A DNA stretch of 64,000 nucleotides, taken from Parvimonas sp015257355. GTDB taxonomy: Bacteria > Bacillota > Clostridia > Tissierellales > Peptoniphilaceae. The notes below the pieces were generated by a model that was not told the origin of the DNA, searched no databases, and saw only the letters and a program-made list of their open reading frames with translations. The first letter of the stretch is position 1; the number at the start of each line of letters is the position of its first letter. Location of the stretch: NCBI RefSeq assembly GCF_050262165.1, contig NZ_CP189844.1; one strand, given 5' to 3'. A program made the translations under genes and the position numbers. This document shows positions 42,675-51,733 of this stretch, piece after piece.

Positions 42675-45500
42675 TTAAATTTCTTTTTTTCTTTTTTTAA
42701 ATCCAATAGCAGTGACTGCTCCTGATATTCCAACAAGAACTGAATATAGATCTATATTTGTTCCAACAGATGTTTTTGGTAGTTTTGGTTTTTCAGGATT
42801 TGTTGGATTAACTGGCGGTACTACTGGTTGTTCATTAGAAACATATTTTAAAGTAAATGTTATATCCTTACTTGTAGGATTAATTGCATCCGCTCCTTCT
42901 GGTAATTGTTCAGCTTCCCATTTTAATTTAAAATTAATTACAGCACTAGTTCTAGTATCTTTTGCTTTTGCTTTAAGTTCTCCAGTCATTGTGCCTTTAA
43001 CTGTATAATTTGTATTTTCTGAAGCTTTATTATTAAATTTAGCACCATTAACTACAACATTAAGTTTATCTTCCATTCCATTTACAGCATCTTTTAATTC
43101 TGCAAATGTATTAACTTCTTTATTTACAGTCATTACTACTTCAATAGTTTTACCATTTACATTTGAGCTAACTATCTTATACTTTCCATTATCATTTAAA
43201 AGAGATACTTGAGGATTACCGTCAAAATCCATTTCTTCTGGTAATGTTAATTTAGCTGTAAAAGTTGAACTATAATCTGAAATTGTAATAGTTGTAGGAT
43301 CTACATTTGTTCTATTGAATCTTTCTTCAATTTCTTTCATTTGTTTCTTAACAGGTGAAACATCTAAAGAACCAGTAAATGCGACTTTTGCATTCTTTTC
43401 AACTTCAAATACTTTATCATGCTCTGTTTCATTTCCAACTAAAATATCTCCTAATAGTTTTTGAGTTGCTTCAAATACATTTTCATTATCTTCAACATAT
43501 TTAACAGTTAGTTTGATATCTCTAGTAGTAGGATCTGTTGAATCTTCTCCTCCAGCAAGTTGAACTCCATTCCAAGTGTAATCAAAATTAATTACTTTTC
43601 CTGAAAGAATATTTGTAGCTTTTGCTTTAAACTTACCAGAAACAGTTCCATTAATTGTGTAATTTGTATTAGCTATGGCTTTATCTGTATCGAATTTAAC
43701 TCCTTTTACATTAACCTTTAGCTCATTATCTACTCCCTCAACAGCTTCTTTTACTTCTTTAAAAGTTTGAATTTCATCTGCTATTGTAAGAGTAACAGTT
43801 ATTGTCTTTCCTTCTACTTTTTGTTCTAAAATTTTGAATTTTCCATTTGCTCCTGCTAATTCAACAGTATAATCATCAGCAAACTTTAATTCTTCAGGCA
43901 ATGTCATCTTAGCTGTAAAAGAAGTAGTAGCATTTTCTACTTTGATATTTGTTGCTACACCAGAGGCAGCATAAGTATTTTCTAAATCTTTTACTTGATT
44001 TTTAATTGGAGTTACATTTAATAAACCAGTCATAGTCAATGAATCATTTTTGTTAGCTTCATAGACTTTATCATGTTGTGTATCTCCATTAACTAGTAAA
44101 TCACCTTCTAGATTTCCAACTGCTGATATATTATCTTCTGTTGGAGCTAAGTATTTAACAGAAATTGCAATCGCATTTGGATTAGAATTGCTCTTTCCAG
44201 CATCTGTTTGAGTTCCATTCCAAGATAAATTAAAATTAACAACATTTCCAGTTACGGTATGAGTTGCTTTTGCTTTTAAATTTCCAAGAACACTACCAGT
44301 TACTTCATAGTCAGTACCACTTTGAGCGCTATCACTAAATTTTGCAGTTTTAAATGTAACTTTAAGTTCATCATCTACTTTATTTATCGCTTCTTTTAAT
44401 TTAGCGAAATTATTAATATTTTCTGCTCCGACTAGTTTGAACTTAACTTTTGCAGTCTTTCCTTCAACTTTTGCTTCTTCAATTTCAAAAGATCCATTTG
44501 AGCCAGTAAGTGTAGCTTCTGATTTTGTAAAATCTAAACCTTCTGGTAATGTAAGATTTGCATAGAAATAAGTATCTAAGTTTTCTAATTTAATATCATT
44601 AGCATTCGCTCCTAGATGTGAAGCTTCAATAGCAGCCATTTGATCTTTTATAGTCTTAGCCTTAATAACACCTTCAAAATCTATTTCATCTGTTTTTTGT
44701 TTAACTATTGTATTATTACCAGTATCCCCAGCAATTAAAATATCAGCATCTATATTAACAGATTGTGTAAAATCAACATTTGTTGGTTTAACAAATACAT
44801 CAGATTTTGAAAAATCAGTAGCTAGAGGTTTTGTACTAGTATCTGTATTATAAACGACCTTAGTAAAAGCATATAAAAAACCACTAGCATGTGTTTCAAA
44901 ATCACCTTTTGCAGTAATATTTTTAGTTTCTAAAGCTTTTGCTTCATCAAGACTTGTTGCCTTTACAGTATATGGAATACTTAAGCTAATTTTCTTATCT
45001 GAATTAGCTCCACCATCGTTAGTATATCCACTGTATATACCTGCCCAATTTACATCGTTCAGTGGTAATTTAAATGTTACAACTTGTCCGTTTACAGTAT
45101 AAGTAAATGCGGATTTGTTGAACATACTAGTTGTGTTATCTGTAGTTATATTTGCATTATCAATAGTCACACCTTCAGGGAATGTAACTTTATATTCTAC
45201 ATATGCAATTTTATTTTTACCGTCTTTACCATGTGGATAGTATCCACTGTCTGCTGCTTGTTTCATCTCATTTTCAATTCCAGCCATTACTTTTCCCATT
45301 GGAATATCAGCAGTCCATTTTCCTTCATAAGTTCCATCATTACTAGCAGTTACCCCTGTTACAACTCCACTAGTTTTTGTATATTGTGCTACACCTAAAG
45401 TAGTGGCAGCGTGAACAAATGAAGCACTAGGTATTATTACACCTAATGTTATTACAATTGCTGTAAAAAATGAAAGAAACTTCTTAATTTTTTTCTTCAT
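42675..45500 (-). CDS. Sortase-anchored repetitive surface protein (LPKTS)
   Basis: A 941-residue wall protein. It begins with a signal peptide (KKFLSFFTAIVITLGVIIPS, cleavage near FVHAA). A unique N-terminal domain (about 30-240) is followed by three related blocks of about 215 residues each (about 240-440, 440-660 and 660-880), sharing phrases such as LLVNGDTQHDKV, TLPEELKF, NYTINGTVSGKFKAKAT and W(N/E)xxQL with a following Asp/Thr-rich turn. A Pro-rich linker (PPVNPTNPEKPK) leads to LPKTS, a membrane helix and KKRKKE. The sorting signal has Ser in place of the usual Gly. I do not recognise the repeat domain; a structural or adhesive role is inferred. AAAGGAGGAG precedes ATG 45500. Confidence 0.9.
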   Translation of the reverse strand: MKKKIKKFLSFFTAIVITLGVIIPSASFVHAATTLGVAQYTKTSGVVTGVTASNDGTYEGKWTADIPMGKVMAGIENEMKQAADSGYYPHGKDGKNKIAYVEYKVTFPEGVTIDNANITTDNTTSMFNKSAFTYTVNGQVVTFKLPLNDVNWAGIYSGYTNDGGANSDKKISLSIPYTVKATSLDEAKALETKNITAKGDFETHASGFLYAFTKVVYNTDTSTKPLATDFSKSDVFVKPTNVDFTQSVNIDADILIAGDTGNNTIVKQKTDEIDFEGVIKAKTIKDQMAAIEASHLGANANDIKLENLDTYFYANLTLPEGLDFTKSEATLTGSNGSFEIEEAKVEGKTAKVKFKLVGAENINNFAKLKEAINKVDDELKVTFKTAKFSDSAQSGTDYEVTGSVLGNLKAKATHTVTGNVVNFNLSWNGTQTDAGKSNSNPNAIAISVKYLAPTEDNISAVGNLEGDLLVNGDTQHDKVYEANKNDSLTMTGLLNVTPIKNQVKDLENTYAASGVATNIKVENATTSFTAKMTLPEELKFADDYTVELAGANGKFKILEQKVEGKTITVTLTIADEIQTFKEVKEAVEGVDNELKVNVKGVKFDTDKAIANTNYTINGTVSGKFKAKATNILSGKVINFDYTWNGVQLAGGEDSTDPTTRDIKLTVKYVEDNENVFEATQKLLGDILVGNETEHDKVFEVEKNAKVAFTGSLDVSPVKKQMKEIEERFNRTNVDPTTITISDYSSTFTAKLTLPEEMDFDGNPQVSLLNDNGKYKIVSSNVNGKTIEVVMTVNKEVNTFAELKDAVNGMEDKLNVVVNGAKFNNKASENTNYTVKGTMTGELKAKAKDTRTSAVINFKLKWEAEQLPEGADAINPTSKDITFTLKYVSNEQPVVPPVNPTNPEKPKLPKTSVGTNIDLYSVLVGISGAVTAIGFKKRKKEI

Positions 45501-45582
45501 TTTATAATCTCCTCCTTTTTAATATAAAATAAATATTATTATTCATAGACATTTGTAAATGCTTATTATGTGAATTAAATAA

Positions 45583-45611
45583 ATTATACCACAATGCTAT
45601 TTTAAGTTCAA
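45583..45611 (-). promoter_or_regulatory. Promoter of the 941-aa surface protein gene
   Basis: Reverse strand TTGAAC-N17-TATAAT with TGG before the -10 (extended -10). Confidence 0.8.
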
Positions 45612-45636
45612 TAATTTAATTAATTAAAATTTAAAA

Positions 45637-45680
45637 AATGAAAAACACCCAAAAGATAGCATTTTTCTTTAAGGGTGTTT
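45637..45680 (-). terminator. Terminator of the 303-aa surface protein gene
   Basis: Reverse strand AAACACCC / GGGTGTTT stem with a loop of about 22 bases and a T run. Confidence 0.75.
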
Positions 45681-45706
45681 GTATTTTACTATAAAATTCA
45701 AAAAAA

Positions 45707-46618
45707 TTATTTATTTTTTCTATTTCTTCTAAAAGCAAATCCTGCTAAGATAGCTCCCAATGTTGGTACTACAACAGAAGTTGTTTCAACACCTGTCTTT
45801 GGTAATCCGCGTTTTGGTGCTGGATTTTCTCTCTTAGGTTCAGGTTTCTTAGGTTCAGGTTTCTTAGGCTCTTCTTTTGGAGTTTCTGGTTTGTTAGGCT
45901 CTTCAGCTGGCTTTTCTGGTTCATTCTTAACAATGTAAAAAATTACATTATTTCCTTGAGAATAACTAAAAGATGCACCATCAACTAAAGGTTGAACTTG
46001 ATCATTTGTTGGATCAAAGAATAAATCATCTCCTACCTTAGTAAGAGTAATTTCAGATTTAATAATCTCTTTGCCTCCACCTTGTCCTTTATGTACTTTA
46101 GTTACTTTTTCAATAGCAGAATTTTGTAGAGTTAAATTTTCTGATACAAATTTATATCCTTCTGGTACTTTTGGTAATTTAGTACGAGCTGCTTTTGTAG
46201 CATCGCTAGGATTATTTGCATAAACTTGTTGAGCTATTACATTTCCTGTAGCTTTATCAACTAATTGAACTTTACCTAATGGAATATAATTAACATTTTC
46301 TTCAATATCAATATTCCCATTATCTGGGTCAAATTCTACTTCTTCAGCTTCTTTTTTATCAGCATAAAAACCTGGAGTTACAGGAGTAGGTATTTTTGGA
46401 AGTACTGCTATATCATCTCCATCTCCCTCAGCTGCTCTAGTTCTAACTTTCGGAAGATTTCTTTCATTTTCATTAACATTTTTTGTAGTAACTTCTACAT
46501 TTTCTTCAGCCATGTATACCTTACTGCTATTTAAACTTAAACTTAAAAGTACAGCAGCAAGAACAGAAGTAGTAGCTACTTTAAATCTCTTTTTTGAAGA
46601 TTTTTTTCCCATTTTCAT
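45707..46618 (-). CDS. Sortase-anchored surface protein with MucBP-like domain (LPKTG)
   Basis: A 303-residue wall protein. A basic N-terminus (KMGKKSSKKRFK) and hydrophobic core form the signal peptide, cleaved near VYMAEE. The mature part has a single domain (about 105-225) with IPLGKVQLVDKATGNVIAQQ, LPKVPEGYKFVSE and NNVIFYIVKNE; that pattern resembles MucBP-type beta domains. A Pro/Glu/Lys-rich spacer follows (PKKPEPKKPEPKRE), then LPKTG, a membrane helix and RRNRKNK. AAAGGAG precedes ATG 46618. It is a single-gene unit with its own strong promoter and terminator. Binding partner unknown. Confidence 0.9.
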   Translation of the reverse strand: MKMGKKSSKKRFKVATTSVLAAVLLSLSLNSSKVYMAEENVEVTTKNVNENERNLPKVRTRAAEGDGDDIAVLPKIPTPVTPGFYADKKEAEEVEFDPDNGNIDIEENVNYIPLGKVQLVDKATGNVIAQQVYANNPSDATKAARTKLPKVPEGYKFVSENLTLQNSAIEKVTKVHKGQGGGKEIIKSEITLTKVGDDLFFDPTNDQVQPLVDGASFSYSQGNNVIFYIVKNEPEKPAEEPNKPETPKEEPKKPEPKKPEPKRENPAPKRGLPKTGVETTSVVVPTLGAILAGFAFRRNRKNK

Positions 46619-46694
46619 AATATGCTCCTTTTACACTATATTTTATTAATTGCCACGATAAAATTGTATCTTCACAATTAATGTTATCACGATA

Positions 46695-46723
46695 ATTATA
46701 CTCTTTAATTTAAAAGATGTCAA
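46695..46723 (-). promoter_or_regulatory. Promoter of the 303-aa surface protein gene
   Basis: Reverse strand TTGACA-N17-TATAAT. A direct repeat CACGATAA (46655 and 46688 areas, + strand) lies at and downstream of the start of transcription and may bind a regulator. Confidence 0.8.
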
Positions 46724-46788
46724 CAATTACAAAAATTACTAATAGTTTTATAAAACTCTAAATTTAAATGTTTCCAGACTTTTTAACA

Positions 46789-46826
46789 TAAAAAAACATA
46801 ATCAGTTTTTCAATCTAATTATGTTT
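46789..46826 (-). terminator. Terminator of the DKNYY-protein gene
   Basis: Reverse strand AAACATAAT / ATTATGTTT stem plus T run, overlapping the last codons of the gene. Confidence 0.75.
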
Positions 46827-48299
46827 TTTTTGATTTTTAATTTGACTATTTTTTTTAATATTTCTCCATTTAAGTTCAGTTCCAATAATTACTAATGGTG
46901 TTAATAAAAATAAATAACGATAAAATCCTCTATATTTAACTGTTGCAGCATATAATACTTCACCAGAAACCGCTTGAAGTTTACCTTCTTTAATAATTGT
47001 TCTAATTCTATCAACATTTAAATTGCCATTATCATATAATAATTCATCTAAAACTTTATTATCTATAATTTCAAATACCGTTTTATTTACAAGCTGACTA
47101 TTTCCTAAGTTGTCGAAATAATAATATTTCCCATTTTTTGTCCAAATTGAACCATCAGAAATTTGACCTAAATCTTTTATTTTTTTCCAACCTTCTTTTT
47201 TATCAAATTTTGTGATTTCAGATATTTCTTTATATAAATACTTTGCTCTATGTCCATATAAATAGTTGATAAAAGTTTGATGTGAACTTAAAAAATACAT
47301 ATCTTCATCATCACAAAACACATTTTCAGTTAAAAATTCAATTTTTCCTTTAAATTTATTATCTCCAATTCTTACTTGCTTATTTTTTCTTTGATTAAAA
47401 AAATAAACACCATCATTTGAAACAAAAAACATATTATAAATATGTGAACTATTGTTACCAATAGCTACATATGGTACTGATTTTTCATCAAACCTTATAT
47501 TATCTTTAAATACCTCTCCAGTTTTTCTATCATAAAGAAAATTACTTCCTTGACTACTTAAAACAACTTCCAATTCTCCACTATTTTTAATTGGTAAAAG
47601 CTCATTTTTGTAATAGACATTTTCTTTATCAGAAAAATATTCTCCAAGTTTAGAAATTTGCTTTATGGTATTTATATCTGCATTTTCAAGAGATTTTCCT
47701 TCGTAATATAGAACATCTCCGTCAGTTGCAAAATATATCAAATTATTAATTTTTGTAATTTTCTTTTCGGTATTCAATTTATGATATGGATAAATATATG
47801 ACTTAGGTTTATAATTTTTATTAAAAATATGAACTATATTTCCAAAAGCATCTGAAAGATATGAAATTTCTTTATTTCTCTCAGAAAGTAGGGAACAAAA
47901 ATAAGTAGTTTTTCCATCAGTATAATATCCATTGCCAATATTAGATATTTCTTTCGGATTAAGGTCTTTAATTTTAACATTTCCAAAATAAACGTAATTT
48001 TTGTCCTTTCCTACAACAGAAGAGTCATAAGTATTCTCTGACTTAATTACACTAAAAGAATCTATATCTGCACCTTCTACAATATAATATCCTCCACTTG
48101 GAATAAGTGCATAAATCTTTCCATCATATTTATAAAAAATACTATTTTCAATTCGCTCACCACTTCTTTCGATATTGATATAAGTATTATCCTTATCAAG
48201 AAGTTGACTAAATGCAAATATAGCAATTACAAAACCAGCTAAAATCAAACAAATACCCAAAATTTTTGAACGAATACTTTCATTTGTTTTTCTATTCAA
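46815..48299 (-). CDS. DKNYY-repeat membrane protein
   Basis: A 494-residue protein with one membrane helix near each end (about 14-32 and 458-476). The extracytoplasmic middle consists of short repeats with Asp-Lys-Asn-Tyr-type units (GKDKNYVYFGNVKIKDL, SDKENVYYKNELL), typical of the DKNYY family, in which aromatic and charged residues form beta-propeller-like or solenoid structures of unknown function. TTG is the start codon, preceded by GGGGAT. The C-terminal tail is basic. It is a stand-alone gene with a terminator; a possible extended -10 (TGATATAAT) is upstream. Confidence 0.82.
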   Translation of the reverse strand: MNRKTNESIRSKILGICLILAGFVIAIFAFSQLLDKDNTYINIERSGERIENSIFYKYDGKIYALIPSGGYYIVEGADIDSFSVIKSENTYDSSVVGKDKNYVYFGNVKIKDLNPKEISNIGNGYYTDGKTTYFCSLLSERNKEISYLSDAFGNIVHIFNKNYKPKSYIYPYHKLNTEKKITKINNLIYFATDGDVLYYEGKSLENADINTIKQISKLGEYFSDKENVYYKNELLPIKNSGELEVVLSSQGSNFLYDRKTGEVFKDNIRFDEKSVPYVAIGNNSSHIYNMFFVSNDGVYFFNQRKNKQVRIGDNKFKGKIEFLTENVFCDDEDMYFLSSHQTFINYLYGHRAKYLYKEISEITKFDKKEGWKKIKDLGQISDGSIWTKNGKYYYFDNLGNSQLVNKTVFEIIDNKVLDELLYDNGNLNVDRIRTIIKEGKLQAVSGEVLYAATVKYRGFYRYLFLLTPLVIIGTELKWRNIKKNSQIKNQKKHN

Positions 48300-48373
48300 A
48301 ATATCATCCCCAAATTTAATTTATCATATATATTATATCATATCCTACGATTCTTTACTCCCTGTTTTTGCAC

Positions 48374-48425
48374 AAAAAAAGGAGTTGTTATATAGGATAA
48401 AACATCGAATATATACAACTCCTTT
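48374..48425 (-). terminator. Terminator of the brnQ-metY operon
   Basis: Reverse strand AAAGGAGTTGTATATA pairs with TATATAACAACTCCTTT, then T7. Confidence 0.9.
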
Positions 48426-48444
48426 AGGGAAACTAATATCTAAT

Positions 48445-49725
48445 TTATTTTTCTAATGCTTGGTCAATATCAGCTATTAAATCACGAACATCTTCTATAC
48501 CTACAGAAAGTCTGATTAGGTCTGGAGATACTCCAGCTGCTACTAACTCATCATCATTCATTTGTCTATGTGTAGTTGATGCAGGGTGTAATACACAAGT
48601 TCTTGTATCAGCTACGTGAGTAACAATTGCTGCTAATCTTAGTGAGTCCATGAATTTAGCTGCTTCTTCTCTACCACCTTTGATTCCAAATGATATAACA
48701 CCACAAGATCCGTTTGGTAAATATTTTTTAGCTAATTCATGTTGGCTATCTTTTTCTAATCCTGAGAATGAAACCCAAGCTATTTTTGGATGTTTTTCTA
48801 AATGTTGAGCAATAGCTAAAGCATTTTGGAAATGTCTTTCCATTCTTAAATGTAAAGTTTCTAAACCAACTCCTAAATAGAATGAGTTTTGTGGTGAAGG
48901 AATGGAACCTAAATCTCTCATCAAGTTAGTTGTCATTTTTGTAATATATGCGCCCTTACCAAAGCTTTCAGTATAAATTGTTCCATGGTAAGTTTCATCA
49001 GGAGTTGTTAGTCCTGGATATTTTTCGCTATATTGAGTCCAATCAAAGTTTCCTGAGTCAACTACTACACCACCAACTGCGTTAGCAGATCCATTCATAT
49101 ATTTTGTAGTTGAGTGAATAACAATATCTGCTCCCCATTCAAAAGGTCTACAGAAGATTGGTGTTGGGAATGTATTGTCAATTATTAGAGGTACTCCATT
49201 TTTATGTGCTGCTTTAGCGAATTTTTCTATATCTAATACTTTTAATGATGGATTTGATAAAGTTTCACCAAAGACTAATTTTGTATTTGGTTTAAACTTT
49301 GTTTGTAATTCTTCATCTGAGATATCTGGATCAACGAAAGTTGATTCAATTCCTAAATTCTTAAGTGTATTAGCTATAAGGTTATAAGTTCCTCCATAGA
49401 TTGCTGAAGTTGAAATTACATGGTCTCCAGCACTAGCTATATTTATTATTGCATAAAAGTTAGCTGCTTGTCCTGATGAAGTTAATATTGCGGCAACTCC
49501 ACCTTCTAATTGGCATATCTTATTTGCTACTGCATCATTTGTAGGGTTTGCAAGTCTTGTATAGAAATATCCTACATCTTTTAGGTCGAATAAATCTCCC
49601 AATTGTTGTGATGACTCATATTTATAAGTTGTTGATTGTACTATTGGTAGTACTCTTGGTTCTCCATTTTTTGGGTCATACCCACCTTGTACACAGATTG
49701 TGCTTGTATTGTATTTGTTTGTCAT
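48445..49725 (-). CDS. metY: O-acetylhomoserine sulfhydrylase / aminocarboxypropyltransferase
   Basis: A 426-residue PLP enzyme of the Cys/Met-metabolism family that makes homocysteine from O-acetylhomoserine and sulfide (or methanethiol to methionine). The N-terminus TICVQGGYDP and QSTTYKYES, the PLP-binding TKYMNGSANAVGG with the Schiff-base Lys (about 212), 'TLSNPSLKV' and the C-terminal RLSVGIEDVRDLI are those of the MetY group, as is the length with the insertion before the active-site Lys. AAAGGAG precedes the ATG. It lies 45 bases after brnQ, within the same T-box-controlled transcript, so it should be induced on amino-acid starvation. Confidence 0.93.
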   Translation of the reverse strand: MTNKYNTSTICVQGGYDPKNGEPRVLPIVQSTTYKYESSQQLGDLFDLKDVGYFYTRLANPTNDAVANKICQLEGGVAAILTSSGQAANFYAIINIASAGDHVISTSAIYGGTYNLIANTLKNLGIESTFVDPDISDEELQTKFKPNTKLVFGETLSNPSLKVLDIEKFAKAAHKNGVPLIIDNTFPTPIFCRPFEWGADIVIHSTTKYMNGSANAVGGVVVDSGNFDWTQYSEKYPGLTTPDETYHGTIYTESFGKGAYITKMTTNLMRDLGSIPSPQNSFYLGVGLETLHLRMERHFQNALAIAQHLEKHPKIAWVSFSGLEKDSQHELAKKYLPNGSCGVISFGIKGGREEAAKFMDSLRLAAIVTHVADTRTCVLHPASTTHRQMNDDELVAAGVSPDLIRLSVGIEDVRDLIADIDQALEK

Positions 49726-49770
49726 AATGTTCTCTCCTTTATATTTAATATTTTTATTTAAAAATGACTT

Positions 49771-51057
49771 TTACTCAAATTGAGTTATTGGTTCCTTACC
49801 GATTATAGCTCCTAGGATAAATCCAACTGTTGCTGGTAAGAACCATGAAAATCCTAAACCACTTAATGGAAGTATATCTATAAATGATTTAATTATTGCT
49901 ATATCAGCAACTGATAAAATTGCTTCTAAAATACTTACTGCTAAAGTAAATATTAATGCATATCTAAAACTTTGTTTGTTAGGTATAAACTTGCGGAAAA
50001 TACCTAAAATCATTAGTACTATTAAACTTGGATAAACTCCTTTGTAAATTGGTGTTGCAAAGTAAACTATATTTTCAACTCCAAGTACTGCAATTGTTGC
50101 TCCAAGAACTGCTGAAACTATAGCAGCTACTTTGTGTGGAATCTTTCCATCTGAAAAATTGTGGAAGAAGTTTGCTATTGAGGTAATTTGTCCGATTGCT
50201 GTTGTTACACAAGCTAGAACTACTGCTGCTGAAAGGAATGACATTCCCTTCTTTCCTAAAACTCTTTCTGCTATTGCTAATAACAATTTACTTCTATCAA
50301 TATCTTTTGGATAGTAACTACTTACTGAAGCTCCAAGATAGATTAAACCTACATAAATAACTGCCAAAAGAATTAATGCAATAACTCCGCAATATGCAGT
50401 AAGCTTATTTCTCTCTTTACTTGTACGATAACCTCTATAAACAATATCTCCAATAAATACAGTTCCTATTAAGTAACTTACTATTAAGTCTCCAGTTTGA
50501 TATCCTTCTAATAAAGAATGTGTGAAAATTCCACCTTGTTGCGGAACTACTGGAACTCCAATTGGAGTTAGAATTCCTTTAATGATGATTCCAATTAATA
50601 GTAGTACTAATAAAGGTGTTAAGTATTTTCCAACACTATTTATCATTCGGTCAATATCCAATGAAAAATATAATGCGATTGCAAAATATCCAATGATAAA
50701 TGCTACAATTGAAACATTTGGAAATAATGCTTTAAAGCCTAATTCATAAGAAACGGCTCCTGTACGAGGTACAGAAATACATGCTGCAAAAATCATTATA
50801 AACAATAATAAAAACTTAGCAAAATTTTTATGTATATCTGAAGTCATGGCTTCAAGCGATCCACCATTTTTAGAAATTACATAAAGTCCAACAACTGGCA
50901 TCAATACCGCTGATATACAAAATCCTAAAGCAGCTATTGACCATTGGCTACCCGACAAAAACCCTATCAGGGGAGGAAATATCAGGTTTCCTGCTCCAAA
51001 GTAGGAACCAAACAGGGCAAATCCTACTATAAAAATATCCTTTGTTCTTTTGTTCAT
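49771..51057 (-). CDS. brnQ: Branched-chain amino acid : cation symporter BrnQ
   Basis: A 428-residue permease with twelve membrane helices that imports Leu, Ile and Val with Na or H. The N-terminus FALFGSYFGAGNLIFPPLIGFLSG, here seen as GAGNLIFPP, 'GRTGAVSYE'-like PRTGAVSYELGF and late GLGFSWFLPATVGF are typical. AAAGGAG precedes ATG 51057. It is the first gene behind the T-box leader 51150-51417 and is followed by metY, which links uptake of hydrophobic amino acids (perhaps including methionine) with methionine synthesis. Confidence 0.95.
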   Translation of the reverse strand: MNKRTKDIFIVGFALFGSYFGAGNLIFPPLIGFLSGSQWSIAALGFCISAVLMPVVGLYVISKNGGSLEAMTSDIHKNFAKFLLLFIMIFAACISVPRTGAVSYELGFKALFPNVSIVAFIIGYFAIALYFSLDIDRMINSVGKYLTPLLVLLLIGIIIKGILTPIGVPVVPQQGGIFTHSLLEGYQTGDLIVSYLIGTVFIGDIVYRGYRTSKERNKLTAYCGVIALILLAVIYVGLIYLGASVSSYYPKDIDRSKLLLAIAERVLGKKGMSFLSAAVVLACVTTAIGQITSIANFFHNFSDGKIPHKVAAIVSAVLGATIAVLGVENIVYFATPIYKGVYPSLIVLMILGIFRKFIPNKQSFRYALIFTLAVSILEAILSVADIAIIKSFIDILPLSGLGFSWFLPATVGFILGAIIGKEPITQFE

Positions 51058-51149
51058 TAATCTTTTCTCCTTTGTTTTATCCTATAATTGCTGAAAGAGA
51101 ATGATAGATTTTAAAAATTAAGAACCAGTTGCGCACCTAGTTGTGAAGT

Positions 51150-51417
51150 AAAAAAAAGCTCCCGTCCAATAAAGGACGAGAGCGAAAACTCACGTGTTAC
51201 CACCTTAATTCATCTTTTTATCACTAAAAAGACCTTATTGAGTACTATCATACTCGCAATGCTATAACGGGCACTCCCGTCACAACCTAAATCTGTAAAC
51301 AAATCTCGATGTGATGACTCCAAGGCCATGTTCGAAAGTTTCTCTCTCATTTCTCTCACCAAACGAAATGTCTCTGTACTGATTGAATGACTTTCTACTC
51401 TTCTCTTCAACGTCTTG
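51150..51417 (-). promoter_or_regulatory. T-box riboswitch leader of brnQ-metY
   Basis: Reverse strand AAGGTGGTAACACG (51193-51206) is the T-box, followed by a terminator CTCTCGTCC-TTTATT-GGACGGGAG plus T8 (51150-51183). In stem I AGTA-GAAAG faces CTTTC-GAACATGG. In the register defined by the proS leader (GAA then codon) the specifier would be CAT (His); one base later it is ATG (Met). Methionine fits metY, so I favour ATG, but the register is not settled. Confidence 0.88.
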
Positions 51418-51423
51418 CTATAC

Positions 51424-51452
51424 ATTATAAATGATTTTTTTCCTTTTGTCAA
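51424..51452 (-). promoter_or_regulatory. Promoter of the brnQ-metY T-box transcript
   Basis: Reverse strand TTGACA-N17-TATAAT, a full consensus. Confidence 0.9.
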
Positions 51453-51550
51453 CACTTTTTTCAAAAAAATTTAAATTTTTTTGATATTTATCTAACAAAG
51501 TTGTATTTTTACCCATTTCTTAGATTTAAAGTTTTTATTATTTTAACAAA

Positions 51551-51597
51551 AATAGCTTATTTTTGATTATAATTTTATAGAAAATATCAAAATAAGC
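51551..51597. other. Long imperfect hairpin in the intergenic region
   Basis: GCTTATTTTTGAT and ATCAAAATAAGC form an inverted repeat around about 20 AT-rich bases. It may be a second terminator or nothing. The rest of 51453-51655 holds no feature I can see. Confidence 0.35.
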
Positions 51598-51655
51598 ATT
51601 ATTTTTTAAATTTTTTATTTCAACAACATAGATTGTGTTTTTATTATTAACTCAT

Positions 51656-51690
51656 AATAAAGAAGACCCTTGCATATGCAAAGATCTTCT
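51656..51690 (-). terminator. Terminator of the giant adhesin gene
   Basis: Reverse strand GAAGATCTTTGCA and TGCAAGGGTCTTC form a stem, followed by TTTATTA. Confidence 0.75.
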
Positions 51691-51733
51691 CTTAATATTA
51701 TTTGTTTTTATATAGCTTGCTATATCCTAAATT

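Noticed and set aside
51210..51464. 84-codon ORF on the reverse strand.
   Set aside because: It lies wholly in the T-box leader of brnQ, whose promoter and stem I it covers; no independent ribosome-binding site.
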